From NCBI RefSeq assembly GCF_000280055.1, contig NZ_ALAB01000001.1:124001-188000 (forward strand): a stretch of 64,000 bases of DNA. The letters run 5' to 3'. The notes beneath the pieces were generated by a model. The model was not told the origin of the DNA, did not search any database, and saw nothing but the letters and a program-made list of their open reading frames with translations. Positions 36,783-44,134 of the stretch are shown here, piece after piece. Each line of letters starts with the position of its first letter. Within the stretch, counting starts at the first letter, position 1. A program made the position numbers and the translations under genes. The stretch is from Alishewanella aestuarii B11 (GTDB lineage Bacteria > Pseudomonadota > Gammaproteobacteria > Enterobacterales > Alteromonadaceae).

Positions 36783-36806
36783 CAGTTGCTGCATATGCAG
36801 CAACTG
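36783..36806. repeat. Perfect 24-bp palindrome downstream of parDE
   Basis: CAGTTGCTGCATATGCAGCAACTG is a perfect 24-base palindrome with no loop, 47 bases after the ParE stop. As DNA it is a strong candidate for a dimeric protein site; as RNA it can form a tight hairpin. No T run follows, so a simple terminator is not certain. Confidence 0.7.
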
Positions 36807-36950
36807 AAATACAGTTTGTCCAACTTTAACCAAGAGTAATATTACCTATATCATTCGCTTGGAATATGCTCTGATAAAGTCGGAGTTGTGGTTTAAGCAT
36901 ACTGAGTGTTACTGTCAGTAACGGACTCAGTGTTAAGAGGAAGGAACCCT

Positions 36951-37844
36951 ATGCGTTTAGCTTGCTCCGGATTATTACTGGGCGGTTGGCTGGCTTTGCA
37001 GCTCCCGGCGGTAGGTGCGGCTACACCAATTATTGCTGCCGATTATCTGGAAACTTCACCGCACCGCGAATTGATTGAGTATGCGCTAAAGGTCACCGAA
37101 GCAGACTACGGGCCCGCTACCCTGACCTTCAGCGGTGAGATGGTGCAGGGTCGAGCCGAGCAACTGTTAAAAGACGGCAAGCTGTTGCATCTGGTAGTGT
37201 TTGCGCCTTCGCCGGAACGCGAACGCGATCTGCTACCGGTGTATTTTCCATTAAGCCAGGGGTTATTGGGTTATCGGATCTGCATTATCAATAACGGACA
37301 GCAGTATAAGTTTGATCCGGTTAAGACGTTACAGGACTGGCAAAAGGCCGATCTGACAATCGGACAAGGCACCCACTGGCCGGACGTGGCGGTGTTGCGG
37401 CATAACAACCTGACGGTTGTCACCAACCCCTTATATTCGTTGTTATTTGAAATGGTGCGTCAACAGCGCTTCGATTGTTTTGCCCGTAGTGCGGATGAAT
37501 TAGCGCGCGATTTGCAAAGTGAACATGCAACGGGTCTGGTAGCTGAGCGGCGCTTATTATTACATTATCCGCAGCTGTCGATGATCTTTGTGTCGCAGAG
37601 TTTTCCGCAGCTGGCCGAGCGTTTACAAAAAGGCCTGGAGCAGGCTCATGCCGATGGCGTGGTGCAGCGGCATTTTCGCCGCCATTATGGCGCCATTATT
37701 GACCAGTTGCGCTGTGAGCAACGGCAACTGCTTAAACTAGAAAACCCGCAGCTGAGTGAGGCTAGCCGTCAAGCGCTGCTGCGCTTTGCCTCCACGCCGG
37801 AGCAGTTATTAGCTGCGCCGGCTGCGGCTTGCAAAGGGCAGTAA
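36951..37844 (+). CDS. Periplasmic solute-binding-like protein
   Basis: A 297-residue protein with a signal peptide (first 23 residues, ending VGAATP) and a fold pattern of amino-acid-type binding proteins (SBP_bac_3-like). The FPLSQGLLGYRICIIN and the DFTIGQGTHW-like second strand are suggestive. The rest is weakly conserved. No ABC permease is adjacent, so it is probably a stand-alone sensor or a duplicated binding protein. The ATG at 36951 is chosen; upstream lies a short palindrome (GTTACTG-t-CAGTAAC, 36908-36922). Confidence 0.6.
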   Translation: MRLACSGLLLGGWLALQLPAVGAATPIIAADYLETSPHRELIEYALKVTEADYGPATLTFSGEMVQGRAEQLLKDGKLLHLVVFAPSPERERDLLPVYFPLSQGLLGYRICIINNGQQYKFDPVKTLQDWQKADLTIGQGTHWPDVAVLRHNNLTVVTNPLYSLLFEMVRQQRFDCFARSADELARDLQSEHATGLVAERRLLLHYPQLSMIFVSQSFPQLAERLQKGLEQAHADGVVQRHFRRHYGAIIDQLRCEQRQLLKLENPQLSEASRQALLRFASTPEQLLAAPAAACKGQ

Positions 37845-37857
37845 AACTACTGCCAAC

Positions 37858-39612
37858 TTAACAACATTCCTGTAATTTGCGTTCCAACTGCTCAATCCGC
37901 TCCTGCGCTTGTTCGCGGTAACGGGTTAGCCGTTCGATAGTGGCCGCGGAATTCGATTTCACAAAATTAACCTGTTCTTCTAATTGCAGCTTTTGCTTCG
38001 ACCACTGATAACGCTCAGCCTGGATCTGCGAGGCCTGGTCGCGTTGCTGCTGCAGCTCTTCCCGCAGCTGTTTAATGATTTCACGTTGCTCTGCCTGATG
38101 ATTCGCCGTCAGGGCACTCTGATGTTTTAACAGCGCGATAGTGGCTCTTAATTGTTCCACGTTGTCAGAGTTCTCGGTTGCCGGTGCGTTTAGCATCGCT
38201 TTTAACTGAGCCAGCTCCTGAGTTAGCTCCGCCACCTGATCGGCTTGACGGGCCGCAGCTGCGATGGCTTCATCGCGTTCGGCGATCAGACTATCTAACG
38301 GGGTTGTATCAACGGTAGCTGCCGCAGCCTGTTGCTGTTGCAGCTCGGCAAGCTGTGCCTGCGCCTGCTGTAACGCCTCTGTTTGCGTGGCCTGCTGTGC
38401 AGTCTGTTCTGCCACAGCAGCCTGATGCTGTTGTTGCAGGCTGGCCAGTTGTTCGCGCAGCAGTGCCACTTCGGCATCCGCAGATGTATCTGCGGTGGTA
38501 CGTTGCTGCAATTCTTGCTGCAACTGCTGATTTTGTTGCCGTAATTGCTGCAGTTGCTGGGTTAACTCTGCTGCGCCATTCTGGCCGCGACCAGCCAATT
38601 GCTCCAGTACTGCATCGCGTTCGGCAGTCAGTTCAGCACACTGATCGGCGTACTCGGCCAACTGTTGATGGATCTGCTTCTTCGCTTCGAAGTACTGGCG
38701 TTGCTGCTCGGTGCTGCGCTTGCGCAGTTGCTCATGCTCATCGTTCAGGCTATCAAAGCGCTGTTGTTGCGCCGCCAGTTCTTGCTGCCATTGCGCCTGT
38801 AACTGCGTTAATTGCTGTTGCTTTGCGTCGGCTTCCTGCTCTGCCAGTTGCAGTTGCTGTTGCAGCGCAGCGAGTTGGGCAGCATTAGCCGTCAGCTGTT
38901 GTTGATAAGCGGCGGTTTCATCCTGCAGCTGTTGCAACTGCTGCAGCCGGGTTAGTGCTGACTGATAGTTTTGCTCCAGCTGCTGTAACTCTTGCGTGGT
39001 GTCTTCCAGTTGCTGTTGTTGCTTCTGCAACTGCTGTTGATATTGTTGCAGTTGCTGCTGATTAAGTTCGGCTTCTGCTTCGGCATTGGCTAATTGCCGT
39101 TGCGCCTGCTCCAGCGCCTGCTGTTGGGTGGTTAACTGCTGTTGCAGTTGTTGCTGCTCCAGCTGTAACTGGTCACGCTCAAAGCTGACATTGGCAAAAT
39201 TATCAGCTTGCAATGCCAGCTGCTGTTGCTGGTTAGCCAGTGCTTGTTCCAGTTCAGATTTACGCTGCTCTGCCTGGCGTAAATTTTGTTGCAACAGTTG
39301 CACCTGCTCCACCGCTTTAACTTCGGCCTGCAGTGCTTCGGTTAACTGTTTATTTAACTGGTCGGTTTGCCATTGCGTTTGCTTCAGGGCTTCCCGCTGA
39401 AAGGCTGCCATAAAGTCTTCGCTGAACACAGACGGTGAATTCGCAGCGTCCTGCTGTCGCTGTTGCACCTGCTCGGTGCGCCACTTTTTATAGTGCGACA
39501 CCACGGTAGCCTGAGCATCTGATACTTTAGACAGCAAGTAATCCAGAGACACCGCCTTGCCAGAGCTCTCTAAATCATCACAGATCTTCTTAACATCAGT
39601 ATATTGCGACAT
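37858..39612 (-). CDS. KfrA-like DNA-binding coiled-coil protein, copy 2
   Basis: A 584-residue protein with an N-terminal KfrA-type DNA-binding region (about residues 1-50, VKKICDDLESSGKAVSLDYL then SDAQATVVSHYKKWR) and a long coiled coil extremely rich in Gln. Its C-terminal 90 residues are similar to those of the copy at 25753-27405 (LEEQVNFVKSNSAATIERL here), so the two are paralogues with the same overall build. KfrA proteins bind DNA as dimers and polymerise. It is divergent from topB, next to a ParA/RHH pair, which suggests a nucleoid or partition function. Confidence 0.8.
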   Translation of the reverse strand: MSQYTDVKKICDDLESSGKAVSLDYLLSKVSDAQATVVSHYKKWRTEQVQQRQQDAANSPSVFSEDFMAAFQREALKQTQWQTDQLNKQLTEALQAEVKAVEQVQLLQQNLRQAEQRKSELEQALANQQQQLALQADNFANVSFERDQLQLEQQQLQQQLTTQQQALEQAQRQLANAEAEAELNQQQLQQYQQQLQKQQQQLEDTTQELQQLEQNYQSALTRLQQLQQLQDETAAYQQQLTANAAQLAALQQQLQLAEQEADAKQQQLTQLQAQWQQELAAQQQRFDSLNDEHEQLRKRSTEQQRQYFEAKKQIHQQLAEYADQCAELTAERDAVLEQLAGRGQNGAAELTQQLQQLRQQNQQLQQELQQRTTADTSADAEVALLREQLASLQQQHQAAVAEQTAQQATQTEALQQAQAQLAELQQQQAAAATVDTTPLDSLIAERDEAIAAAARQADQVAELTQELAQLKAMLNAPATENSDNVEQLRATIALLKHQSALTANHQAEQREIIKQLREELQQQRDQASQIQAERYQWSKQKLQLEEQVNFVKSNSAATIERLTRYREQAQERIEQLERKLQECC

Positions 39613-39936
39613 GATTCTTTACCTTTTACCAACCGATGGGCGTGTTCGCTATGCGCTGCCCGGAATGAAAGCTTAAGGAATGGCAGAGCCTTGCGCAAAG
39701 GCTAAATGCACAAAATTTGCACAGCGCAAGGTGTTAGCTGGGGATTTAATTCATCATATTGATCTTTAATAAATTATTTTTTTAACCTGCATTATTTTGC
39801 GCGCTGAAAGCGTGTAAAAAAGCAGCGGAATAGCCCGAAGGTATTAGGGGGTAAAACCTTGGTTTGCGCGATACACTTTGCCAAAGCTAAATTTTACCGC
39901 TAAATTAACTGATTATTTATACAGTTGTTGTGCCTG
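39613..39936. other. Intergenic region between kfrA copy 2 and topB
   Basis: The stretch holds no gene that I can support. Near the kfrA side TGCACA occurs twice 11 bases apart (39707-39712 and 39718-39723) next to GCGCAAAG and GCGCAAGG half-sites, a possible autoregulatory site. The middle is AT-rich (39750-39800). No clear -35/-10 pair for topB and no Shine-Dalgarno before its ATG were found. Confidence 0.5.
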
Positions 39937-41880
39937 ATGATCCTATATATCGCGGAAAAGCCCAGTGTCGGCCGTGCCGTGGCCGCTGTTTTGCCCAAGC
40001 CGCACCAGTCGGGTGACGGCTTTATCAAAGTTGCTACCGGTGATGTGGTGACCTGGTGCATTGGTCACTTATTGGAATTAGCCGAACCAGAGCAGTACGC
40101 GCCGGAATATAAAAGCTGGCGCAAAGCGCATTTGCCCATTATTCCCCAGCAATGGCAGCAACAGGTAAAACGCCAGACCAGTAAGCAATTTCAGGTAGTA
40201 AAGCAGCTGATCAAGCAGGCAACACAACTGGTGAATATGGGGGATCCGGATCGGGTGGGACAGATCTTGGTCGATGAAGTGATCCACTATGCCGGTGTCA
40301 GCCAGGCGAAACTGGCCGCTACCCGGCGCTGCCTGATTAATGATATGAACCCGGCAGCCATTAAAAAGGTGCTACAGGATTTACGGCCAAATAGTGACTT
40401 TATCCCACTGGCGACCTCGGCACTGGCCCGCGCCAGAGCCGATTGGCTGTACGGCATTAATATGACGCGTTTATGTACACTTTTGGGTCAGGATGCCGGT
40501 TATAAGGGAGTGTTATCGATTGGTCGGGTGCAAACTCCGGTACTGGGTTTAGTGGTGCAGCGAGACCTTGAGATCGAAAACTTTGTCAGTAAGCCCTTTT
40601 ATGAGGTGTGGGTTACGCTGCAAACGGCACAACAGCAGCAATTTCAGGCCAAATGGCAGCCCAGTGCTGCCTGCGCACCTTATCAGGACGAAGAGGGCCG
40701 GGTAATGCTGAAAAAACTGGCCGAAACCGTAGTACAGAAAGTCAGCGGCCAGGCCGCTGTTGTGAAAGCAGTGAGCCGCGAGCCGAAAAAGCAAGCACCA
40801 CCGCTGCCATACAGCTTATCGGCACTGCAGATCGATGCAGCCAAGCGTTTCAACCTCAGTGCTCAACGTACGCTGGATCTCTGTCAGCAACTGTACGAGC
40901 GGCATAAGCTGATCACCTACCCTCGTTCAGATTGCCGCTATTTGCCAACAGGACATTTTGCAGACTGTCATAGCGTGAGTCAGGCCATCGCGAAAACGGC
41001 AGTAAATCTGGCCAGTGCGGTGACGACTGCTGATCTGAGTTTACATAGCAAAGCCTGGAATGACGCCCAGGTCGGGGCGCACCATGCCATTATCCCAACC
41101 TCGACCAGTATCGATGCCAGCCGCTTAAGCCGCGAGGAGCAGCAGCTATACGAACTGATTGCCAGACAGTACTTAATGCAGTTTTACGCCTCTTTTCAGT
41201 ATGTCGAACATCAAATCGATAGTGAAGTCGCAGGCGGGCTCTTTGTTGCCAGGCAAAAGTCGGTCATTGCCGAGGGCTGGAAGCAGCTGTTATCCGGCGG
41301 CATCAGCGCCGGCAAGGATAGTCAGTCCAACTCAGATTATGCGGCCAGACCATTACCCGACGTAAAGCCCGGTGACGTCCTGCAATGTGTTACCGGCAAG
41401 CTGGACGAGAAACAAACCAGCGCGCCCAAAGCCTTTACTGATGCCACCTTGCTGGCGGCCATGACCGGTATTGCCCGTTATGTGCAAGACCCGGAATTAA
41501 AAAAAATCCTGCGGGATACAGATGGTCTGGGTACTGAAGCGACCCGCGCTGGCATTATCGAGCTGTTATTCAAGCGCCGGTTTTTACAAAAGCAGGGTAA
41601 AGAGATCCGTGCTACTGCGGTGGGTCGGCAGTTTATTGGTTGCTTGCCGCCGCGGCTGGTATTACCCGATATGACCGCGCAATGGGAAGCGCAGTTAGAA
41701 GCCATAGCTGAAAAACGACTGGCATACCGTGATTTTATGCAGCCGCTACAGCAGGAACTTACCGGCTTGCTACAGGACGTCGCCGCACAGCCGCAGTCCT
41801 TTCAGGGGCTAGCCCAAAAGGGTTATGCGGTAACAAGGCGACGTGCCGCCAGGCCCCGCCGTGCCAAGCGTACCGCCTGA
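39937..41880 (+). CDS. topB: DNA topoisomerase III (TraE/TopB type) with altered TOPRIM motif
   Basis: A 647-residue type IA topoisomerase. The TOPRIM strand has the first acidic residue (YIAEKPS, near residue 6) and the active-site Tyr is in LITYPRSDCRYLP (about residue 327). The motif that is normally D-x-D-R-E-G reads GDPDRVGQIL (about residues 103-112): the conserved Glu is replaced by Val, which is the base change GTG at 40255-40257. The rest of the fold (GVLSIGRVQTPVLGLVVQRD, GLGTEATRAGIIE) is intact. No C-terminal zinc domain is present; the C-terminus is basic. Plasmid TraE enzymes have this overall size. It starts at ATG 39937; upstream in-frame TTGs are ignored. Confidence 0.9.
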   Translation: MILYIAEKPSVGRAVAAVLPKPHQSGDGFIKVATGDVVTWCIGHLLELAEPEQYAPEYKSWRKAHLPIIPQQWQQQVKRQTSKQFQVVKQLIKQATQLVNMGDPDRVGQILVDEVIHYAGVSQAKLAATRRCLINDMNPAAIKKVLQDLRPNSDFIPLATSALARARADWLYGINMTRLCTLLGQDAGYKGVLSIGRVQTPVLGLVVQRDLEIENFVSKPFYEVWVTLQTAQQQQFQAKWQPSAACAPYQDEEGRVMLKKLAETVVQKVSGQAAVVKAVSREPKKQAPPLPYSLSALQIDAAKRFNLSAQRTLDLCQQLYERHKLITYPRSDCRYLPTGHFADCHSVSQAIAKTAVNLASAVTTADLSLHSKAWNDAQVGAHHAIIPTSTSIDASRLSREEQQLYELIARQYLMQFYASFQYVEHQIDSEVAGGLFVARQKSVIAEGWKQLLSGGISAGKDSQSNSDYAARPLPDVKPGDVLQCVTGKLDEKQTSAPKAFTDATLLAAMTGIARYVQDPELKKILRDTDGLGTEATRAGIIELLFKRRFLQKQGKEIRATAVGRQFIGCLPPRLVLPDMTAQWEAQLEAIAEKRLAYRDFMQPLQQELTGLLQDVAAQPQSFQGLAQKGYAVTRRRAARPRRAKRTA

Positions 41881-41933
41881 TGCATATTGGCGAGATAGGC
41901 GTTGGCGATATTTTGCACTAGGCTCAACAAACC

Positions 41934-41958
41934 GCGGTAGCCGCTTTTTTGGCTACCG
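41934..41958 (+). terminator. Terminator candidate after topB
   Basis: GCGG-tag-CCGC is followed by six T (41945-41950), a small intrinsic terminator; alternatively CGGTAGCC pairs with GGCTACCG (41935-41942 / 41951-41958) with the T run in the loop. Located about 55 bases after the topB stop. Confidence 0.5.
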
Positions 41959-41993
41959 GCTGGAGATAGCAGGAAATTCGCCTACACTTATGA

Positions 41994-42026
41994 CGTGCCA
42001 CCAATTTTGCGAGTAAAGGTGGCACG
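41994..42026 (+). repeat. Inverted repeat upstream of the ParA gene
   Basis: CGTGCCACC and GGTGGCACG are perfect 9-base arms separated by 15 bases, 65 bases before the ParA start. It could be an operator or centromere-like site for the RHH partner, or a leader hairpin in the mRNA. Confidence 0.5.
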
Positions 42027-42090
42027 CCCTGGCGGGTACATCGTCAGAGCGGACAGCCAACGCTGTTTCTTCACAGAGAAGGTGCACAAA

Positions 42091-42789
42091 ATGATATTGT
42101 TAGTTGGTGGTGAAAAAGGTGGCAGTGGCAAAAGCTGTCTGGCGCAGAATATAGCCGTCTACTTTTCGCGGGAAAAGAATGCCAATGTCATGCTGGTTGA
42201 CTGCGATCCGCAGCGAACCACATCGGATTGGGTGCAAGAGCGCCATATGAATCCGGAATTACCCTGGATCAACTGCGTACAGATGTACGGTAAGATCCGT
42301 TACGAGCTGAAAAGCCTGGAAATGCATTATGACGTGGTAGTGGTAGACTGCGGCGGTCAGGATAGCGTAGCCTTGCGTTCTGCGATGGTGGTTGCCAGCC
42401 ATGTACTATTCCCGTTACGGCCCAAGCGGCGTGATTTAAAAACGCTGGAGCATTTGGAAGATTTAGTCAGTGCCTGTAACGTGGTAAACCCGGAGATGAT
42501 CGTCGGCTGTGTGCTGACGCAATGTCCGGCCCTGCCAAATCAGGCCAACCGCATCCTGGATGCGAAAGAAGTATGTAAAAGTTTTAATTTGCGGGTGCTG
42601 GAAAACATCACTTATAGCCGTAATATCTATGACGACAGTGAAGAAAAAGGCTTGTCGGTAATGGATGTGGATAACGACGGCAAGGCCGCCGGCGAAATCC
42701 GGGCAATTATTGAAGAACTCCTGTCGATGAAGGCGATTCAAGAAGATGGCGCTAAGCGACCTGAAGAAAAAGTCTTTGCAGTCAAATAA
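42091..42789 (+). CDS. ParA-family partition ATPase
   Basis: A 232-residue deviant-Walker ATPase: the Walker A' motif KGGSGKS with the signature first Lys is near residue 9-15, Walker A-strand VMLVDCDPQRTTSDW and Walker B VVVVDCGGQD follow. Such ATPases move plasmids, chromosomes or protein clusters on the nucleoid. There is no N-terminal helix-turn-helix, so it is of the small (type Ib) class, which pairs with ribbon-helix-helix centromere-binding proteins. Its 3' end overlaps exactly such a gene. The ATG at 42091 is chosen because the motif normally starts within ten residues. Confidence 0.88.
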   Translation: MILLVGGEKGGSGKSCLAQNIAVYFSREKNANVMLVDCDPQRTTSDWVQERHMNPELPWINCVQMYGKIRYELKSLEMHYDVVVVDCGGQDSVALRSAMVVASHVLFPLRPKRRDLKTLEHLEDLVSACNVVNPEMIVGCVLTQCPALPNQANRILDAKEVCKSFNLRVLENITYSRNIYDDSEEKGLSVMDVDNDGKAAGEIRAIIEELLSMKAIQEDGAKRPEEKVFAVK

Positions 42790-43093
42790 ACCCAGCTTTA
42801 CCGTTGATGAGTTTATTGATGATGCACATAACTACGCCTTGGGGCTGCCGCAAATCGTCAGCTTACGGCAATTATTACCGGAAGAAGACGAGCCGCCGCG
42901 GCTCCCGATGCGCCATGCGACCTTTACCCTGAGTGAAGAAGCGATCAGCGCCCTGAGTGAGTTAAGTGAATTAACCGGTGAACCCAAATCTAAACTGATC
43001 CGCAAACTGATTTTGCGTGCGACCAAGTCAGTGCAGTTTGATTTAGCCAAGGTAAAAACGGCGAAAGCCAAATTACCGCCGGGTGGCAGTTAG
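42746..43093 (+). CDS. Ribbon-helix-helix protein, putative partner of ParA
   Basis: A 115-residue basic protein overlapping the ParA gene by 44 bases. The C-terminal part (about residues 60-100, HATFTLSEEAISALSELSEL, then KSKLIRKLILRATKS) matches a ribbon-helix-helix DNA-binding fold; the N-terminal half is a likely flexible or ATPase-contacting tail with a basic start. Small RHH proteins of this kind act as centromere-binding proteins for type Ib ParA. No family name assigned with confidence. Confidence 0.65.
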   Translation: MALSDLKKKSLQSNKPSFTVDEFIDDAHNYALGLPQIVSLRQLLPEEDEPPRLPMRHATFTLSEEAISALSELSELTGEPKSKLIRKLILRATKSVQFDLAKVKTAKAKLPPGGS

Positions 43094-43119
43094 GCTGTGG
43101 TTTAGTAACTGAAGTATGA

Positions 43120-43152
43120 GCTCGTGCCGCAGCATCCCGCGGTGGCACGAGC
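43120..43152. terminator. Strong hairpin between convergent genes
   Basis: GCTCGTGCC(GC) and (GC)GGTGGCACGAGC form a stem of at least 9 perfect pairs. It lies between the RHH gene stop and the convergent DUF3010 stop; likely bidirectional terminator. Confidence 0.6.
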
Positions 43153-43168
43153 AGAAAGCCTGTTTACG

Positions 43169-43591
43169 TTAACGCGCCAGAAAGGCGTAAGCGGTCAGAA
43201 AAGCAGTTTCCTGAAACGCCTTTAATCCGGTCGCTTTGAAATCGACCGGTAATGGAAAGCGTTTAATTTTTTCTTTTAGTTCAGTAGCCGATAACAGGCT
43301 AACATTACAATTGTCCAGCAGCTGTAACGTTGCCTCAATTTTAAAACCGACAGCACCACCGGCAAACTTACCTTTTTGTGGCCGCTCTTTAATCACCAGA
43401 TGCTGGATCTTGTAATCCTCGACTAACTTGCGTAGTGCAAACTGAAATTTGCGCACCTGCTCAGTTTGTTGATCCTGACTCAGTGCGATCCGGGTTTGCC
43501 GGCAATCCGGCAGGTTAAATAAACCGTCCTGGTATTCCATTAAGCATAAAATTGCTTCACTGCCTTTAATCTCAACGCCACATACGCGCAT
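43169..43591 (-). CDS. DUF3010 family protein
   Basis: A 140-residue cytosolic protein with the typical start MRVCGVEIKGSEAILCLM and the KFQFALRKLVEDYKIQHLVIKERPQKGKFAGG stretch of the DUF3010 family, which has an RNase H-like look. Function unknown. It is conserved in Vibrio, Shewanella and relatives. 13 bases separate its start from the next upstream gene's stop on the same strand. Confidence 0.82.
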   Translation of the reverse strand: MRVCGVEIKGSEAILCLMEYQDGLFNLPDCRQTRIALSQDQQTEQVRKFQFALRKLVEDYKIQHLVIKERPQKGKFAGGAVGFKIEATLQLLDNCNVSLLSATELKEKIKRFPLPVDFKATGLKAFQETAFLTAYAFLAR

Positions 43592-43604
43592 CTTAGTATC
43601 CTGT

Positions 43605-43967
43605 TTAGTTGCCGCTCAGGCGGTCATAGTACTTTTCAATAATGGCACAGCTGCGCTGCAGGGGTTCACCAAAAAGTATCGGGTTAAAATCTCTGTTAAT
43701 ACAGTAATTTTGTCTGAAACGTAACACTGAGTCTTTATTCTCGGCCGCTGCGGCTAAATACTCCTGTTGCCGCAGCCCCTGTGACTTACTGTAATCCTTA
43801 AGTTCACGTTGGATCGAGGCCAGCGCCTGTGAGTCAGACTGCCATTCAGTCGGGATCAGGCTCACCGCATAATCAACCACTTTGTCACGATAAGGCTTTA
43901 GCGGCGGCTCGCCGGAAAAGGTTAACAACAGCAAAAAAATGACGACGAACCAGAAAAAGGTTTTCAT
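43605..43967 (-). CDS. Hypothetical exported protein
   Basis: A 120-residue protein with an N-terminal membrane helix or signal sequence (MKTFFWFVVIFLLLLTFSG) and a helical, polar remainder with two Cys near the C-terminus (NYCINRD, RSCAII) that could form a disulfide. No family recognised. Probably co-transcribed with the DUF3010 gene. Confidence 0.65.
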   Translation of the reverse strand: MKTFFWFVVIFLLLLTFSGEPPLKPYRDKVVDYAVSLIPTEWQSDSQALASIQRELKDYSKSQGLRQQEYLAAAAENKDSVLRFRQNYCINRDFNPILFGEPLQRSCAIIEKYYDRLSGN

Positions 43968-44134
43968 GTACTGACTCCGGCAACAACTTAGACGCGATCT
44001 TACCTGAATCCTGGCTAAACTGCATTAGCGGCAACAGCCGCTGCTTCAGTCTTTTCTGATGTACTTTTATTTTATATCAATAATTCGGTACGGGTTACTG
44101 ATATACTAAGCAGGCTGGTAGTCATAGCTGGGGA

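Noticed and set aside
38355-38888. A 177-codon plus-strand frame and several others at 38300-39400.
   Set aside because: They are shadows of the CAG/CTG-rich coiled-coil coding sequence of the second KfrA-like gene.
38300-39400. Dense CAGCAGCTG-like repeats that resemble a microsatellite.
   Set aside because: They follow the reading frame of a Gln-rich coiled coil and are not exact tandem repeats.
44040-44134. An FNR site upstream of ccoG.
   Set aside because: TATATCAATAATTC has only one half of TTGAT-N4-ATCAA; the match is too weak.
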